64,000 nucleotides of DNA from contig OY725490.1 in the NCBI GenBank assembly GCA_963281255.1, forward strand, positions 558,001 through 622,000, written 5' to 3'. Both the position numbers and the translations under genes were made by a program. Origin of the DNA: Aphrocallistes beatrix. Its lineage: Eukaryota > Porifera > Hexactinellida > Sceptrulophora > Aphrocallistidae. Numbering within the stretch: position 1 is the first letter of the stretch; every line of letters starts with the position of its first letter. The notes beneath the pieces were generated by a model. It made no database searches. It saw only the letters and a program-made list of their open reading frames with translations, and was not told the DNA's origin. Of the stretch, positions 41,830 through 53,216 are shown one piece after another.

Positions 41830-42140
41830 TCCAATTTTGGATTGTCAAAACTGACCAAAATTGATTAAAAGTCGCATATCTTTTCATCACGAATAACGTT
41901 ATTGAACACTTCCCATTCACTGCTCATTGTTATTTTTGACAGTAATATATGTATTTTGCCTTCTTTTTCATCCATGGTTATGTCTGCTGGCATGCGTTAT
42001 CTCAGGTAGGCCATGTCTCAGTACATAACTACATACATAGTGCACTACCCGGTAGAGATATACTCTGTCACTGCTCTGATTGTAGAAGAATACTGATAGT
42101 ATTGCTGGTAGCGTTGTAGCCTGTTTAAATGAACTTATTT
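41830..42140. other. Gene-less stretch with NHL-unit fragment
   Basis: Positions 41835-41930 match the distal upstream region of copies 3 and 6 (ATTAAAAGTCGCA, TCTTTTCAT), a leftover of the duplication unit. Nothing else recognised. Confidence 0.45.
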
Positions 42141-42147
42141 ATTAGTA

Positions 42148-42611
42148 CACTAACCAAAGGACAAAAATATTTGTACACTATATTTTTCCCTATACAAATA
42201 GTACTAAATTGATCTTTTCATGAAGGGAAAAGTATTCAAACTCGAAGAGCTATTAAGAGTCTGATTTAAGATTTGAAATCTTCACGTTCGAATTAGTAAT
42301 AGTTGAAGATTTCTAACAATTGGTTGAACCCAATTAGTAAAATTATCAACCTGTGGCACAAGTGGTAGTACATCACCATCATGTATAGTGATAAAAAGGG
42401 ACATATGTAGCACAAGGTGGTAGTGATTGATAATTTGAAATAATAAGGAATTAGTAATTGATTAGAAATATCCTACAATAACTATTTCGAATTTGAAACG
42501 ATTAGTTGTATCACTTACCGTTTCGGAATTTTAATCTTCATGAATAGACCCATTTTAGTACTAAATGCACGTAAGATAATGAAGTGTGCAAATACTTTTG
42601 TCCGGGTAGTG
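42148..42611. mobile_element. Tc1/mariner-like MITE, 464 bp
   Basis: CACTAACCAAAGGACAAAAA ... CTTTTGTCCGGGTAGTG with TA on both sides; the interior matches 24131-24528 in inverted orientation. Confidence 0.7.
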
Positions 42612-42613
42612 TA

Positions 42614-43435
42614 TTTGTAGGCTAACAGGATTTTCGTGGATACCAGTGTTACCAGAACATAAAATAAGTTAATAGATTTAGACGATGAACTTTTGGGTTA
42701 AAGCATGAACCTTTCATGAGCTTTTGAAGGTAAGTGGCATGAATATGTTGGACACACTATCTGGCAACACTGGACTGGATACTCCACTGTTAGTTGAGAA
42801 GTTGTGTGGTGTGAGCTGGACTATATTTACTAACATTTTTTGGAGTTTAACCAAATTCTGAAAGGAGAATACTGCTTAGTATCTCCTCGAGTGTAAGTGT
42901 AGTTCAACTCGGAGGGAATATTCAATGGGAGTGAGTAGATTGTAAATAGGCTTATAGAGTACCTGTTAGCATTGGAGAGATGCAATAATATTAACTCTAG
43001 ACAGTTATACTTTAACTAATAGCCTAAAAGAGAACTGCCTCATTCTTTATCTGGTCATATACCATACTGAGTTCTTTGCTATAAGGTTGGCACGTCTTAT
43101 CCGAGTTCTAACCAATTAATTACTTTCTTTTACTTGAGTAATTAGGCTCACTTTTGAAAAGCGATCCGGTACCGGGATTAGAATCAATTTTTAATCCTGG
43201 GATTAAAAGTTGAGTATTACTTATCACTGCGTCATCTTGTGCTGGGTGGAAATGTTACACAAATACAGTCAACCTGGCTCATCAGAACACCAAAAATACA
43301 ATATCCTTTGCTGAGCTCAGGGAAAATGCCGACGCATCATGGAATTATGACGTCATTGTCACATTTTTAAAAGTTAAGCAACACAGTTATTCGAGCATAA
43401 CTCAGCCATTATAGAATGCTGAAATTTAATAGAAT
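42614..43435. other. Gene-less stretch, possible hAT-like remnant
   Basis: CAGTGTTACCAGA (about 42646) and TCTGGCAACACTG (about 42772) form a small inverted-repeat pair without a convincing duplication. Positions 43290-43400 carry a dispersed block shared with 45400-45480. No coding evidence. Confidence 0.4.
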
Positions 43436-43447
43436 ATGTATACTAAC

Positions 43448-43933
43448 CAGGGTTGAAACCAAATAGTTGATTATTCAGTTTAACCAAATATTATTTGCAA
43501 ATAATTGATATTTGGTTTGTAACCAAATATCATTATTTGGTATTCGGTTGGGAACCAAATAATTTGGTCAACCGAATATTTGGTCAACCAAATGATTTGG
43601 TCAACCGAATATTTGGTCAACCGAATAATTTGGTCAAACTAATAATTTGCATGCTTTCCCAATACAATCACACGTTCTTACATGAGGTGGTCCGAACACA
43701 AATAAATCTAATAGGCCTACTTATACTTGATTATATTTTTTATAAATAGTTATATAATAGATAAAAATTTGTGCAAAAATATAATCAAGTATTATTCGGT
43801 TGACCAAATATTCGGTTGACCAAATTATTCGGTTTCCCCATTATTCGGTTTGACCATTATTCGGTTAACCAAATTATTTGGTCTGACCATTATTCGGTTA
43901 AAATGGTATTTGGTTGAAGCGGTTTCAACCTTG
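43448..43933. mobile_element. hAT-like MITE, AACCGAATA-rich, 486 bp
   Basis: CAGGGTTGAAACC / GGTTTCAACCTTG termini with the exact 8-bp duplication ATACTAAC at 43440-43447 and 43934-43941. The interior has tandem TTTGGTCAACCGAATA units (43555-43640). Confidence 0.85.
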
Positions 43934-44089
43934 ATACTAACATACCTCAAGTATGATAGAACAATCATCAAAAAATGAAGACTCATCACTTTGTAATGAC
44001 GTCATCATTACGCATCAAAATTTAAAAAAATTGATAAATTTGGTGATTTTTTCCATATTATAATTCAATTTATCAATTTAGGTGTATTC

Positions 44090-45600
44090 AAATGTATGGT
44101 TTCGAGTTGGGAGCATATCTCTGGATTGTTGTATTACCCTGATACTCTATATACTTGAATAGTAGCTCTTCTTGAGTACTAATCCATCCAAAGGGATTTC
44201 AATTAGTTATTGCAGCTCCTAGTATTGGATGTGCCTTATTTCATGATCGGCTTCCTTAACGTCTGTCCTTCTACTCGCTTCGGAAAGTTCTATTGGACAA
44301 AGTTATATATTATTTAAACATGGGTTCAACTTATGCAAAGTTTAGTCCAGACGAACTGAGCTATTACTTCAATGTTATCTATGAAGCTGTGTTTGTCGTT
44401 ATGGCTATGCAACCGCTCTGATTGGTTAGAATTATCTGACATTCTAATCTACGTTATTTCGAGTTTCTATAACAAATAACTTCAACGCTAATCGGACAAT
44501 GTTACCGCACAATGAGTAGCGTAATCATTTATCTCATTATTTACACATCAGGCAATTAACCTGAAAAATTGATAAACCTTTGATTTATCTTACTGATCAC
44601 CTTAGTTAAGTAATGCATTTACATTCTTGGATATCTATGAAAGATCTCATATTCTTCTTCCATCATAATTACAACATGTTACGACATCACATGTCTTTAC
44701 ACTGCTACCACTAACTCCTCCTATGCAACCTGATTAGTTACACATAACAGTACTGTGCTAAATTACAATGCAATAATTAAAGATAAGAGAGATTAGAACA
44801 TTTTATTTGTCTTAGACTCAGTGTCTGTTGCTGAGAACTTTGTTCATTTAAATCTGTGTGTGAAAGCAGCTAGCAATTACCAGCTAAATATATCCTGATG
44901 TTTCTGTTTATTATTTGGGATAATTCATATTATTTAATAAGACGCAAAAAGACAAGCCAATAATTAGCTTTCTTTGGCTTGCAATTGCTTCAATCAATTC
45001 ATTAACATATATAAATAGGGTTTTTACGCGAAAAGCAAGCAATCGAAGTACGTTCGTAAGAATTGATTTAAATAGATGCCTTCAGCTAATATCACATGCT
45101 CCATGGATGCCAATAAAAGCTGTATACACTTTCATAACACAAACTTGATCGATAGTATACAAATATACCACGATTGATGTTAACGTTGCTCGAGTGAAAT
45201 TGTTTGAGTCGTTCAAATATATTTCCTACAGAGCCCACACGAAATCCCACAGATTTTAGTTGAGGATTGTCCCTTTGATTCTTATTTTGGAGTCCACTTG
45301 GATTTCAGTTCTGAGCAAATTTCTAAAAAAGAAATAAAGACTAACCCGATCTCTCCTCGGATTCTACGCATCAACTCATTATTACAAGCGCGCTTCACTT
45401 GCACAAGGTGAAAGGTTACAATGACGTCATGATTCCATGATGAATCGACATTTTCGTCTGAGGTCAGAATCTAATTGAGCCATAGCCAAAAGGCTCCCAC
45501 ATGCCAAAAATCAACTTTCTATGCCAGGTAGTTTCCTCAATCAAATCGTTATATACTATATCAATATAAAAATTAACATCAATCGAGTTTTAATAGTGAG
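44090..45600. repeat. Block of inverted dispersed repeats
   Basis: 44090-44160 is an inverted CAGCCCTCCAGAG fragment; 44620-44890 is the inverted copy of 610-870; 45040-45560 shares blocks with 8450-8900, including an inverted Helitron-like terminus at 45392. No gene recognised. Confidence 0.5.
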
Positions 45601-45863
45601 GATTTAGGTTGACTTCTCTGAGTTGGCTAGGTTTAGGCTGGAAGAGTTCTGTGTTTAGAAAAGGTTTATGCCACTTTTATTCCATTTTTTAATTGTCAAA
45701 ATTGATTAAAAGTCGCAGGATATCTTTTCATACGAACAACTTTATTGAATACAGAACTGGAATTAAAATTTGTTGAATACTCCAAGTAATATTGAAATAG
45801 AATAGAATTGTTAAATAATACCATTCGTAACTTGATCTCTGAGTTACTGGTGCATTGTCCAAA

Positions 45864-45871
45864 TATAAATA
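45864..45871 (+). promoter_or_regulatory. TATA box of NHL gene 3
   Basis: TATAAATA, 73 bp before the ATG, in the conserved promoter block. Confidence 0.7.
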
Positions 45872-45936
45872 GCCTTACATTACTCTTATTCATTCATAAT
45901 ACTATCCTATTATTAACAATCTTCCAGTAGAGTAAA

Positions 45937-46802
45937 ATGGCTATAGCATTTCCCGACTCACATCCTGTGGACCACTTAACAGCTGTTGCGAAGATAGGTA
46001 AAGCTCCTGGTGAACTCTGGTGTCCCCGTGGTGTCGCTATAGACCCAGTCACTAACCACATATATGTCGCTGAAGGAGGTTTAAATTATAATTTCGCGAG
46101 AGTGTCCATATTTTCAGAGTCTGACAAGTTTCTAAGCATCTACTCTCACGAGCACATGAAAGCATTATGTGGTATTGCCATACACGGGAACAACCTGTAT
46201 GTAACGGACTATGAGGTACACGCTGTGTTCCACTTGAAAATAGAGGCTGACTTCCGTCTGGTGGCTAGGCTAGGGAGCAGAGGGTCTGGTATCGGACAGT
46301 TTGATGAACCCCGTCAAATCTCCATCTCTACTAATGGAGATGTGTACATCGCTGATACAAACAACAACAGAATCCAAGTTCTAGATTGCTCTCTAAATCC
46401 GTTAAGGGAGGTGACTCATCTATCCATGCACAGACCTTATGACGTAAAAATAACGATAGAAGAAATGTACGTGATTACTCCGGATGATTCTCCCTGTGTG
46501 CATGTATTTACTCATACGGGACATAAGATTCGCTCTCTAATCACTCGTGGTGAAGGAATGCAAGTAACTCAACCCTTCTTCTTCTGTCTTGACGCCAAAA
46601 AGACTATATTTATCAGCGATTACCGTGATCACCAGATCAAAATATTCTCAAATGAAGGATCTCCACTCCACACGATAGGAGAATATGGACACCAAGTGGA
46701 ATGTTTTATAGTCTAGTAGGATTAGCTCTGACTTCAAATCTAAAATTAGCTGCTGTATCCAATAACCATAACTACGGACTTCAAATATTTTCTTCTCTAT
46801 AA
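45937..46802 (+). pseudogene. NHL-repeat gene, array copy 3, with a 1-nt frameshift
   Basis: Reads MAIAFPDSHPVDHLTAVAK onward in frame for 259 codons, then one base is missing in the GHQVGMF codons (near 46700), giving premature stop TAG at 46714-46716. Restoring frame by alignment shows that the rest of the family sequence is present to the usual stop at 46800-46802. It carries a two-residue insertion (NYNFARV) found in similar form in copy 6 (NDNFARV). Its upstream region is nearly identical to that of copy 6. Either a very young pseudogene, a protein truncated by the last blade, or a sequencing error. Confidence 0.75.
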
Positions 46803-46868
46803 GTGTGTTTTTTGGCATTTTTGGTTCGTTTCTATTTAGTTTCTAATTAAAATTAATATATCTATATA

Positions 46869-47060
46869 CAGTCGATTTTCGTTAATACGAACACGGATAA
46901 GGAGTACAATCGGATAAGAAGTACAAGTTCTGATTCTCCAACCTAATAAATGGCAAAATATATACAACGAACTCCGGTTAACACGAACACGAATAAGACG
47001 AAATATCGGATAATTAGTACGAATTTTAATTTTCGATACTACGCTAGACAATCGTGTACA
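46869..47060. mobile_element. pogo-like MITE (CAGTCGATTTTCGTTAATACG), right end lost
   Basis: The left terminus follows TA; words ACACGGATAAGGAGTAC and CGGATAATTAGTACG are shared with 12239-12745. Confidence 0.6.
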
Positions 47061-47300
47061 ATAACGTAATGTTGGAACCACAATAGTTGTCTATCATAGT
47101 AAATAATATACAACAATTTGGAAATTAATTAGTCCCTAAAAATACAATGATTAAATCGAAAATATTCTCTTTCACTATCCTATGAGATACAGATCTGGAA
47201 TGAGAACTGTTGAATATCCCAAGTGATATTAAAATAGAATATAATTGTTAATTACATCCATTCGTAACTTGATCTCTTAGTTACTAGTGCATTGTCCGAA

Positions 47301-47308
47301 TATAAATA
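47301..47308 (+). promoter_or_regulatory. TATA box of NHL gene 4
   Basis: TATAAATA, 66 bp before the ATG; same spacing as copy 1. Confidence 0.7.
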
Positions 47309-47366
47309 GCCTTACCTGTGTTCATTCATAATACTATCCTAGAAGCAATCTTCCAAGTTGAGTAGA

Positions 47367-48227
47367 ATGGCCATAGCATTTCCTGACCTACAGCCTGTAG
47401 ACCACTTAACAGCTGTTGCAAAGGGAGGTCAAGCTCCTGGTGAACTCTGGTGTCCCCGTGGTGTCGCAATAGATCCAGCCACTAACCACATATATGTCAC
47501 TGAGAGAGGTTTTATTTTCTCGAGGGTGTCTATATTTTCAGAGTTTGGTGAGTTCCTGAATAGCTACACTCACGAGCACATGGAATCATTATGGGGGATC
47601 GCCATTCACGGAAACAACCTGTATGTAACGGACGATTGGTTACACGCTGTGTTCCACTTTAAGATAGAAGCTGACCTCCGTCTGGCGGGTAGGGTAGGCA
47701 GCAGAGGGTCTGGTCTCCGCCAGTTTGATGAACCCCGTCAACTCTCCATCTCTACTAATGGAGATGTGTACATCGCTGATAAAGGCAACAGCAGAATTCA
47801 AATCCTAGACAGCTCTCTGCATCCGATAAGAGAGGTTACTGATCCATCCATGCACAGACCTCATGACGTAAAATTAACGACAGAAGAGATTTATGTCATT
47901 TCTCGGGATGATTCTCCGTGTGTCCATGTATTTAATCATACCGGACATAAGATACGCTCTATAATCACACGTGGTAGAGGAATGCAGGTATTTCGACCCC
48001 ACTTCATCTGTCTTGACGCCAAAAAGAATCTATTTATTAGCGATTGCCATGATCACCAGATCAAAATATTCTCAAATGAAGGAGCTCTTCTCTACACGAT
48101 AGGAGAATATGGATACCAAGTTGGGATGTTTAATTTCCCTCAAGGATTAGCTCTGACTTCAAATCTAAAATTAGTTGTTGTATCCGATAACCGTAGCTAC
48201 AGACTTCAAATATTTTCCTCTCTATAA
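47367..48227 (+). CDS. NHL-repeat beta-propeller protein, array copy 4
   Basis: 286 codons, single exon, strong ATG context (AGAATGG). Closest to copy 1: both share MESLWGIAIHGNNLYVTDDW, VISRDDSP and ITRGRGMQVFRPHF, but the last blade (YGYQVGMFNFPQGLALTSNL) resembles other copies, which suggests gene conversion or independent drift. No additional domain. Function unknown. Confidence 0.85.
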   Translation: MAIAFPDLQPVDHLTAVAKGGQAPGELWCPRGVAIDPATNHIYVTERGFIFSRVSIFSEFGEFLNSYTHEHMESLWGIAIHGNNLYVTDDWLHAVFHFKIEADLRLAGRVGSRGSGLRQFDEPRQLSISTNGDVYIADKGNSRIQILDSSLHPIREVTDPSMHRPHDVKLTTEEIYVISRDDSPCVHVFNHTGHKIRSIITRGRGMQVFRPHFICLDAKKNLFISDCHDHQIKIFSNEGALLYTIGEYGYQVGMFNFPQGLALTSNLKLVVVSDNRSYRLQIFSSL

Positions 48228-48399
48228 GTGTGTTGTTTGTCATTATTTGTTCGTTTATATTTATTTTCTAAATATAATCTATCTCTATTTGTATTTATAC
48301 TGGATTACCAATAACTTCCATATGGAACTAAGGTCACATAACTGCATCGCACTTCTATCACCAAGATTAATCTAGTTGGCACTGATAGTATCGACTTCT

Positions 48400-48613
48400 C
48401 TATTCCTGATCCTACAGTACTGGCATACCAATAGAGTCTACTACTCTTTTTCTATATCTAATCCTGCCTACTCTGTGTCTTCCTGGCTACCGCCATCACT
48501 GACGTCATTCCTCTTCTGCGTCTGTGTCAGTCCACTGGGAGCTCTGCTCAGGATCAGGAGACACATCCTCACGACTGGGATAACTGTCTCCAGCTGGTAC
48601 ATGCTATTCAGTG

Positions 48614-48645
<32 letters not shown>

Positions 48646-48810
48646 AATGAATCTGAACTGTGGAGCTTCTGTTGAGAATTTGGATGAAATGACATGGAAG
48701 GATGTGAGTGAGTTATTGATTTGTTTTTCTATGTTTTACTATGTGCAGCCTCTACCCTGATAGTGAACTGGGGGATACTTTTGCTTGTGAGGTGGACTTC
48801 TCATAGCTAG
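48400..48810 (+). repeat. Copy 3 of the three-copy exon-like module
   Basis: Homologous to 39400-39790 and, inverted, to 5340-5712. It contains a (GT)n run (48615-48644) that shifts any frame through it, plus conserved donor-like GTGAGT and acceptor-like TGTGCAG sites. Confidence 0.45.
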
Positions 48811-49159
48811 TATATATGTTATTGGCAGAATCGCATTAAGTGGACTAAGGTCGCTGCATTACCAAGAGTTCCTGTGAGTTTTGTATGATAAATTTGTGAA
48901 GAGCAAATCAGAAAGGCTCGACCTCCGTAAGATAAAGAAGTTTGTTAATTTAATTCTGCATTGGTCTTAACTGTGGAAGAACCATCTGTGGCAGTAAGGA
49001 AAGTCATTCACTTTCCGAATCCATAGGAAATGACCTTCATTCGAGTTGATCATTCAATTCGCTTAGCTACAGTGTGGAGTCACTTACAAACCCAACGCAC
49101 TCCCTCATGCTTTCTGTCTGACGTGTATATTGTACTCTGCTAGGAATTATCTAGGAGTG

Positions 49160-49290
49160 CCTGACTCCCTTTTAAAAAAAGGTGCCTATTCTATCTCTGA
49201 GTTCTCCTTCGTAGATAGGCCCGCTTTCTACCATAACTACAGAGACAATTTTAATGGTGTTAGAATAGCCAATCATATTAAGACCTAATT
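49160..49290 (+). pseudogene. Partial copy of the 11.2-kb small-peptide ORF
   Basis: Reads KKGAYSISEFSFVDR then RDNFNGVRIANHIKT and stop, in frame with the C-terminal half of 11211-11426. The signal-peptide half is absent. Six or more amino-acid changes but no indel. Confidence 0.4.
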
Positions 49291-49631
49291 ATGTATATGA
49301 TGTCGCTAGTAGAACTGACCGATCAAATATTACTCCATTCTTGCTCAAGGTGAAAAGTTACAATAACGTTATTTTTCCATGGTGAATCTACATTTTCGTC
49401 TGAGCTCAGAACCTAGTGGAACCATAGCCAAAAGTTAGACCGAATGCTATTTGTTAAATAGTTGATATTAATTAATGAAGAGTATATGTATTCGTATTCG
49501 GTTTGAGTAAGCGAATATTCTCAGTATTCATATTCGATTTGGAAACAATTCATGCATACTGATATTCGGTTTCAATCTTGTTTTTAAGTCATTTTAAATT
49601 CAAGATCGAAATTGTCAATATTACTCTAAAC

Positions 49632-50098
49632 CAGGGGTTCTTAACCTTTTTGTCCTTACGCCTCCCTTTTAAAACCATTAAATCATTATGCCCCCTTGAC
49701 TTTGAAATCTATTTGTTAAATGTACATATTTTAATTATTTTGATTAATTGAGTAACTGATTAATTGATTGGGTAAAGTATTATTGAATTAGTGGAGGATT
49801 GTAATACCGGTTAGGGAGATATAAATTGTCTATAGGATATATACATACACACTGAAGTCCCGTTATAACCAAGTGGGTTATAAAGAAGTGGTTATTTGTA
49901 AAATCAGATTCTAAACTCACATTATGGATGATATTTTGAGGCACCAAGCTTTAAATGTAAGTACTAGCCATGTCAAAAATTTAATGGTTTATACACTTGA
50001 AAAAAACAAAATGCTAAATACGAAATCAAATGCCACGCCCCCCTGAAATGATCATGACGCCCCCCAGGGGGGCGTGCCCCCCAGGTTAAGAACCTCTG
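49632..50098. mobile_element. hAT-like MITE, 467 bp
   Basis: CAGGGGTTCTTAACCT / AGGTTAAGAACCTCTG termini; exact 8-bp duplication CTCTAAAC at 49624-49631 and 50099-50106. Inserted in the upstream region of the copy 5 NHL unit. Confidence 0.9.
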
Positions 50099-50354
50099 CT
50101 CTAAACCGATGTACAAAAATGTAATGTTAGGACCACAATTATTGTTTATCATAGTAAAATTATATACAGCAAATTGGAAACTGATTCCTAAGAAATACAA
50201 TTAACAAATTGAATATGTCCTTTTTCACTATCCTCTGAGATAGAGATCCAGAATAAGAATTTGTTGAATATCTCAAGTAATATTAAAATAGAATATAATT
50301 GTTAATTATAACCATTCGTAACCTGATCTCTGAGTTACTAGTTTACTATCCCAA

Positions 50355-50362
50355 TATAAATA
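50355..50362 (+). promoter_or_regulatory. TATA box of NHL gene 5
   Basis: TATAAATA, 69 bp before the ATG. A leader ATG (50370) lies in frame, 18 codons before the conserved start. Confidence 0.7.
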
Positions 50363-50423
50363 GCCTTACATGACTCTTATTCATTCACAATACTATACAA
50401 TTATAATCATCCAGTTGAGTAGA

Positions 50424-51284
50424 ATGGCCATAGTATTTCCCGAATCACAGCCTGTGGACCACTTGACAGCTGTTGCAAAGAAAGGTAGAGAATCTGGTGA
50501 GCTCTGGTATCCCCGTGGTGTCGCAATTGACCCAACCACTAACCACATATATGTCGCTGAGGGAGATGTTAATTTCCCGAAAGTGTCTATATTTTCAGAG
50601 TTTGGTGAGTATCTGAATAGCTACACTCACAAGCAAATGAAAGCGTTATATGGTATTGCCATAGACGAGGACAACCTGTATGTAACGGACGAGGAAGTAC
50701 ACGCTGTGTTCCACTTGAAAATAGATAGTGACTTGAATCTGGTGGCTAGGATAGGGAGCAAAGGGTCTGCCATCGGTCAGTTTGATCATCCTCGCCAACT
50801 CTCCATCTCTAGCAATGGAGATGTGTACATAGCTGATTCATACAACAACAGAATCCAAATCCTAGATTGCTCTCTGCATCCGATAAGAGAAGTAGCACAT
50901 CCATCTATGTACATACCTCGTGACGTAAAATTAACAGCGGAAGAAATGTACGTGCTTTGTCCCTCTTATTCTCCTTGTGTACATGTATTTACTCATACCG
51001 GACATAAATTACGCTCTATAATCACTCTTGGTGAAGGAATGCAGGTATCTAGACCCTTCTTCTTCTGTTTTGACACCGAAAAGAATCTATTTATCAGCGA
51101 TAGACGGGATCACCAGATCAAGATATTCTCAAATGAAGGATCTCTTCTCGACACGATAGGAGAATATGGACACCAAGGTGGAATGTTTCGATTTCCTCAA
51201 GGATTAGCTATGACATCAAATCTAAAATTAGTTGTTGTATCCGATAACCATAACTACGGAGTTCAAATATTTTCTTCTCTATAA
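50424..51284 (+). CDS. NHL-repeat beta-propeller protein, array copy 5
   Basis: 286 codons from the conserved AGAATGG start (MAIVFPESQPVDHLTAVAK). An in-frame ATG at 50370 would add 18 residues, but it lies only about 8 bp after the TATA box, so it is upstream of any TATA-directed transcript. Blades are intact; several substitutions are unique to this copy (GIAIDEDNLYVTDEEVHAVF, YIPRDVKL, FCFDTEKNLFISDRRDHQ). No other domain. Function unknown. Confidence 0.84.
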   Translation: MAIVFPESQPVDHLTAVAKKGRESGELWYPRGVAIDPTTNHIYVAEGDVNFPKVSIFSEFGEYLNSYTHKQMKALYGIAIDEDNLYVTDEEVHAVFHLKIDSDLNLVARIGSKGSAIGQFDHPRQLSISSNGDVYIADSYNNRIQILDCSLHPIREVAHPSMYIPRDVKLTAEEMYVLCPSYSPCVHVFTHTGHKLRSIITLGEGMQVSRPFFFCFDTEKNLFISDRRDHQIKIFSNEGSLLDTIGEYGHQGGMFRFPQGLAMTSNLKLVVVSDNHNYGVQIFSSL

Positions 51285-51967
51285 GTGTATTTTCTGTTAT
51301 TATTTGTTCTTTTCTGTTTAGTTTCTAATTAAAATTTGAAATCTATATATATTTGTAATTTTAACTGATTACCGTTCACTTCTATGCAAAATATGTTCAC
51401 ATAACTACATCACACTTCTATGGGTGTGCTAGGAATGTCACTCTCTTTAGCTGGAGAATTACAGAGAATGTCATCCTATGCCTACTCAACACAGATTCAA
51501 GATATTATTCAATCCATGCAAACTGTCTTGTTCTTTACACAATAGAATGGTCTAATCTTAGTAGTATTGAGTAATTATTCAGACAATTTTAATATGCAGT
51601 ATTATTTGATATAATATAGCTGTGTTTTTTGGATAATTTTAAGTTCAAATCGTTATATATATCAATATATGCACATATCAACATTATTCTATTTTTATAG
51701 TGAGGATTTAGGTTGACTTCTCTGAGTTGGCTAGGTTTGGGCTGGAAGAGTTCTGTGTTTAGAAAAGGTTTATGCCACTTTTATCCCATTTTTTAATTGT
51801 CAAAATTGATTAAAAGTCGCAGGATATCTTTTCATACGAACAACTTTATTGAATACAGAACTGGAATTAAAATTTGTTGAATACTCCAAGTAATATTGAA
51901 ATAGAATAGAATTGTTAATTATAACCATTCGTAACCTGATCTCTGAGTTACTGGTGCACTATCCCAA

Positions 51968-51975
51968 TATAAATA
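51968..51975 (+). promoter_or_regulatory. TATA box of NHL gene 6
   Basis: TATAAATA, 70 bp before the ATG, within the conserved block. Confidence 0.7.
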
Positions 51976-52037
51976 GCCTTACGAGACTCTTGTTCATTCA
52001 CAAAACTATCCAATTAACGATCTTCCAGTTGAGTAGA

Positions 52038-52904
52038 ATGGCTATAGCATTTCCCGATCCACAGCCTGTGGACCACTTAACAGCTGTTGCGAAGAGAGGC
52101 AAAGCTCCTGGTGAGCTCTGGTATCCTCGTGGTGTCGCTATAGACCCAGCCACTAACTACATATATGTCGCTGAGGAAGGTTTCAATGATAATTTCGCGA
52201 GAGTGTCTAAATTTTCAGAGTCTGGCGAGTTTCTAAACAGCTACACTCACAAGGACATGAACGCATTATGGGGTATCGCCATACACGGGAACAACCTGTA
52301 TGTAACAGACTGGGAGATACACACTGTGTTCCACTTGAAAATAGAGGCTGACTTCCGTCTGGTGGCTAGACTAGGGAGCAAAGGGTCTGGTATCGGACAG
52401 TTTAATTCACCCCGTCAACTCTCCATCTCTACCAATGGAGATGTGTACATCGCTGATACAAACAACAGCAGAATCCAAATTCTAGAATGCTCTCTACATC
52501 CGTTAAGAGAGGTGACTCATCCATCCATGCACTGGCCTTGTGACGTAAAATTAACGACAGAAGAGATGTACGTGCTTTGTCCCGATGATTCTCTTTGTGT
52601 GCATGTATTTACTCATAGCGGACATAAAACAAGCTCTCTAATCACATGTGGTAGAGGAATGCAGGTAACTACATCCTACTTCTTCTGTCTTGACATCAAA
52701 AGGAATTTATTTATCAGCGATTGCCGAGATCACCAGATCAAAATATTCTCAAATGTAGGATCTCTTCTCCACACGATAGGGGAACTTGGACACCAATGTG
52801 GAATGTTTTATTATCCTCAAGGATTAGCTCTGGCATCAAATCTAAAATTAGTTGCTGTATCCAATAACCATAACTACGTACTTCAAATATTTTCTTCTCT
52901 ATAA
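52038..52904 (+). CDS. NHL-repeat beta-propeller protein, array copy 6
   Basis: 288 codons from MAIAFPDPQPVDHLTAVAK, with a two-residue insertion (GFNDNFARV) also seen in copy 3. About 350 bp upstream are nearly identical to those of copy 3, so this pair shares a recent ancestor. The usual MHRPYD in blade 4 reads MHWPCD. The frame is intact to YVLQIFSSL. Last gene of the array; the 6.5-kb-type module follows at 53040-53216. Function unknown. Confidence 0.85.
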   Translation: MAIAFPDPQPVDHLTAVAKRGKAPGELWYPRGVAIDPATNYIYVAEEGFNDNFARVSKFSESGEFLNSYTHKDMNALWGIAIHGNNLYVTDWEIHTVFHLKIEADFRLVARLGSKGSGIGQFNSPRQLSISTNGDVYIADTNNSRIQILECSLHPLREVTHPSMHWPCDVKLTTEEMYVLCPDDSLCVHVFTHSGHKTSSLITCGRGMQVTTSYFFCLDIKRNLFISDCRDHQIKIFSNVGSLLHTIGELGHQCGMFYYPQGLALASNLKLVAVSNNHNYVLQIFSSL

Positions 52905-53039
52905 GTGTGTTTTCTGTCATTTTTTTTTCGTTTCTATTTAGTTTCTAATTAATTTGATATCTATATATTTGCATTTATTACGGATACTTCTATACGGAAA
53001 TATGGTCACATAACTACATCACACTTCTATCACTAGGAT

Positions 53040-53216
53040 TGACAGACTGCAGTATTGACAGTATCAACTTATTTATTCCTGATTTTACAGCACTCACAAA
53101 CCAATATTCTCCTACTCTGTTACCGTGTCTACAGACCGAAGAACAAGTGTCACTGTATCAGCTGTCTGTGGAGGAGTTGGTCATGGGATGTTTGTGTATC
53201 AACCAGACAAAGGTAT
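53040..53216 (+). repeat. Exon-like module 3' of NHL copy 6
   Basis: Acceptor-like TGATTTTACAG at 53081-53091 and donor-like CAAAG-GTATTT at about 53212 bound an open stretch (for example QVSLYQLSVEELVMGC). The inverted partner at 6536-6775 has an insertion and stops, so coding is doubtful. Confidence 0.35.

Noticed and set aside
51912..52037. N-terminal extension of NHL copy 6 from a TTG
   Set aside because: Non-ATG start upstream of the TATA box; the family starts at the conserved AGAATGG.
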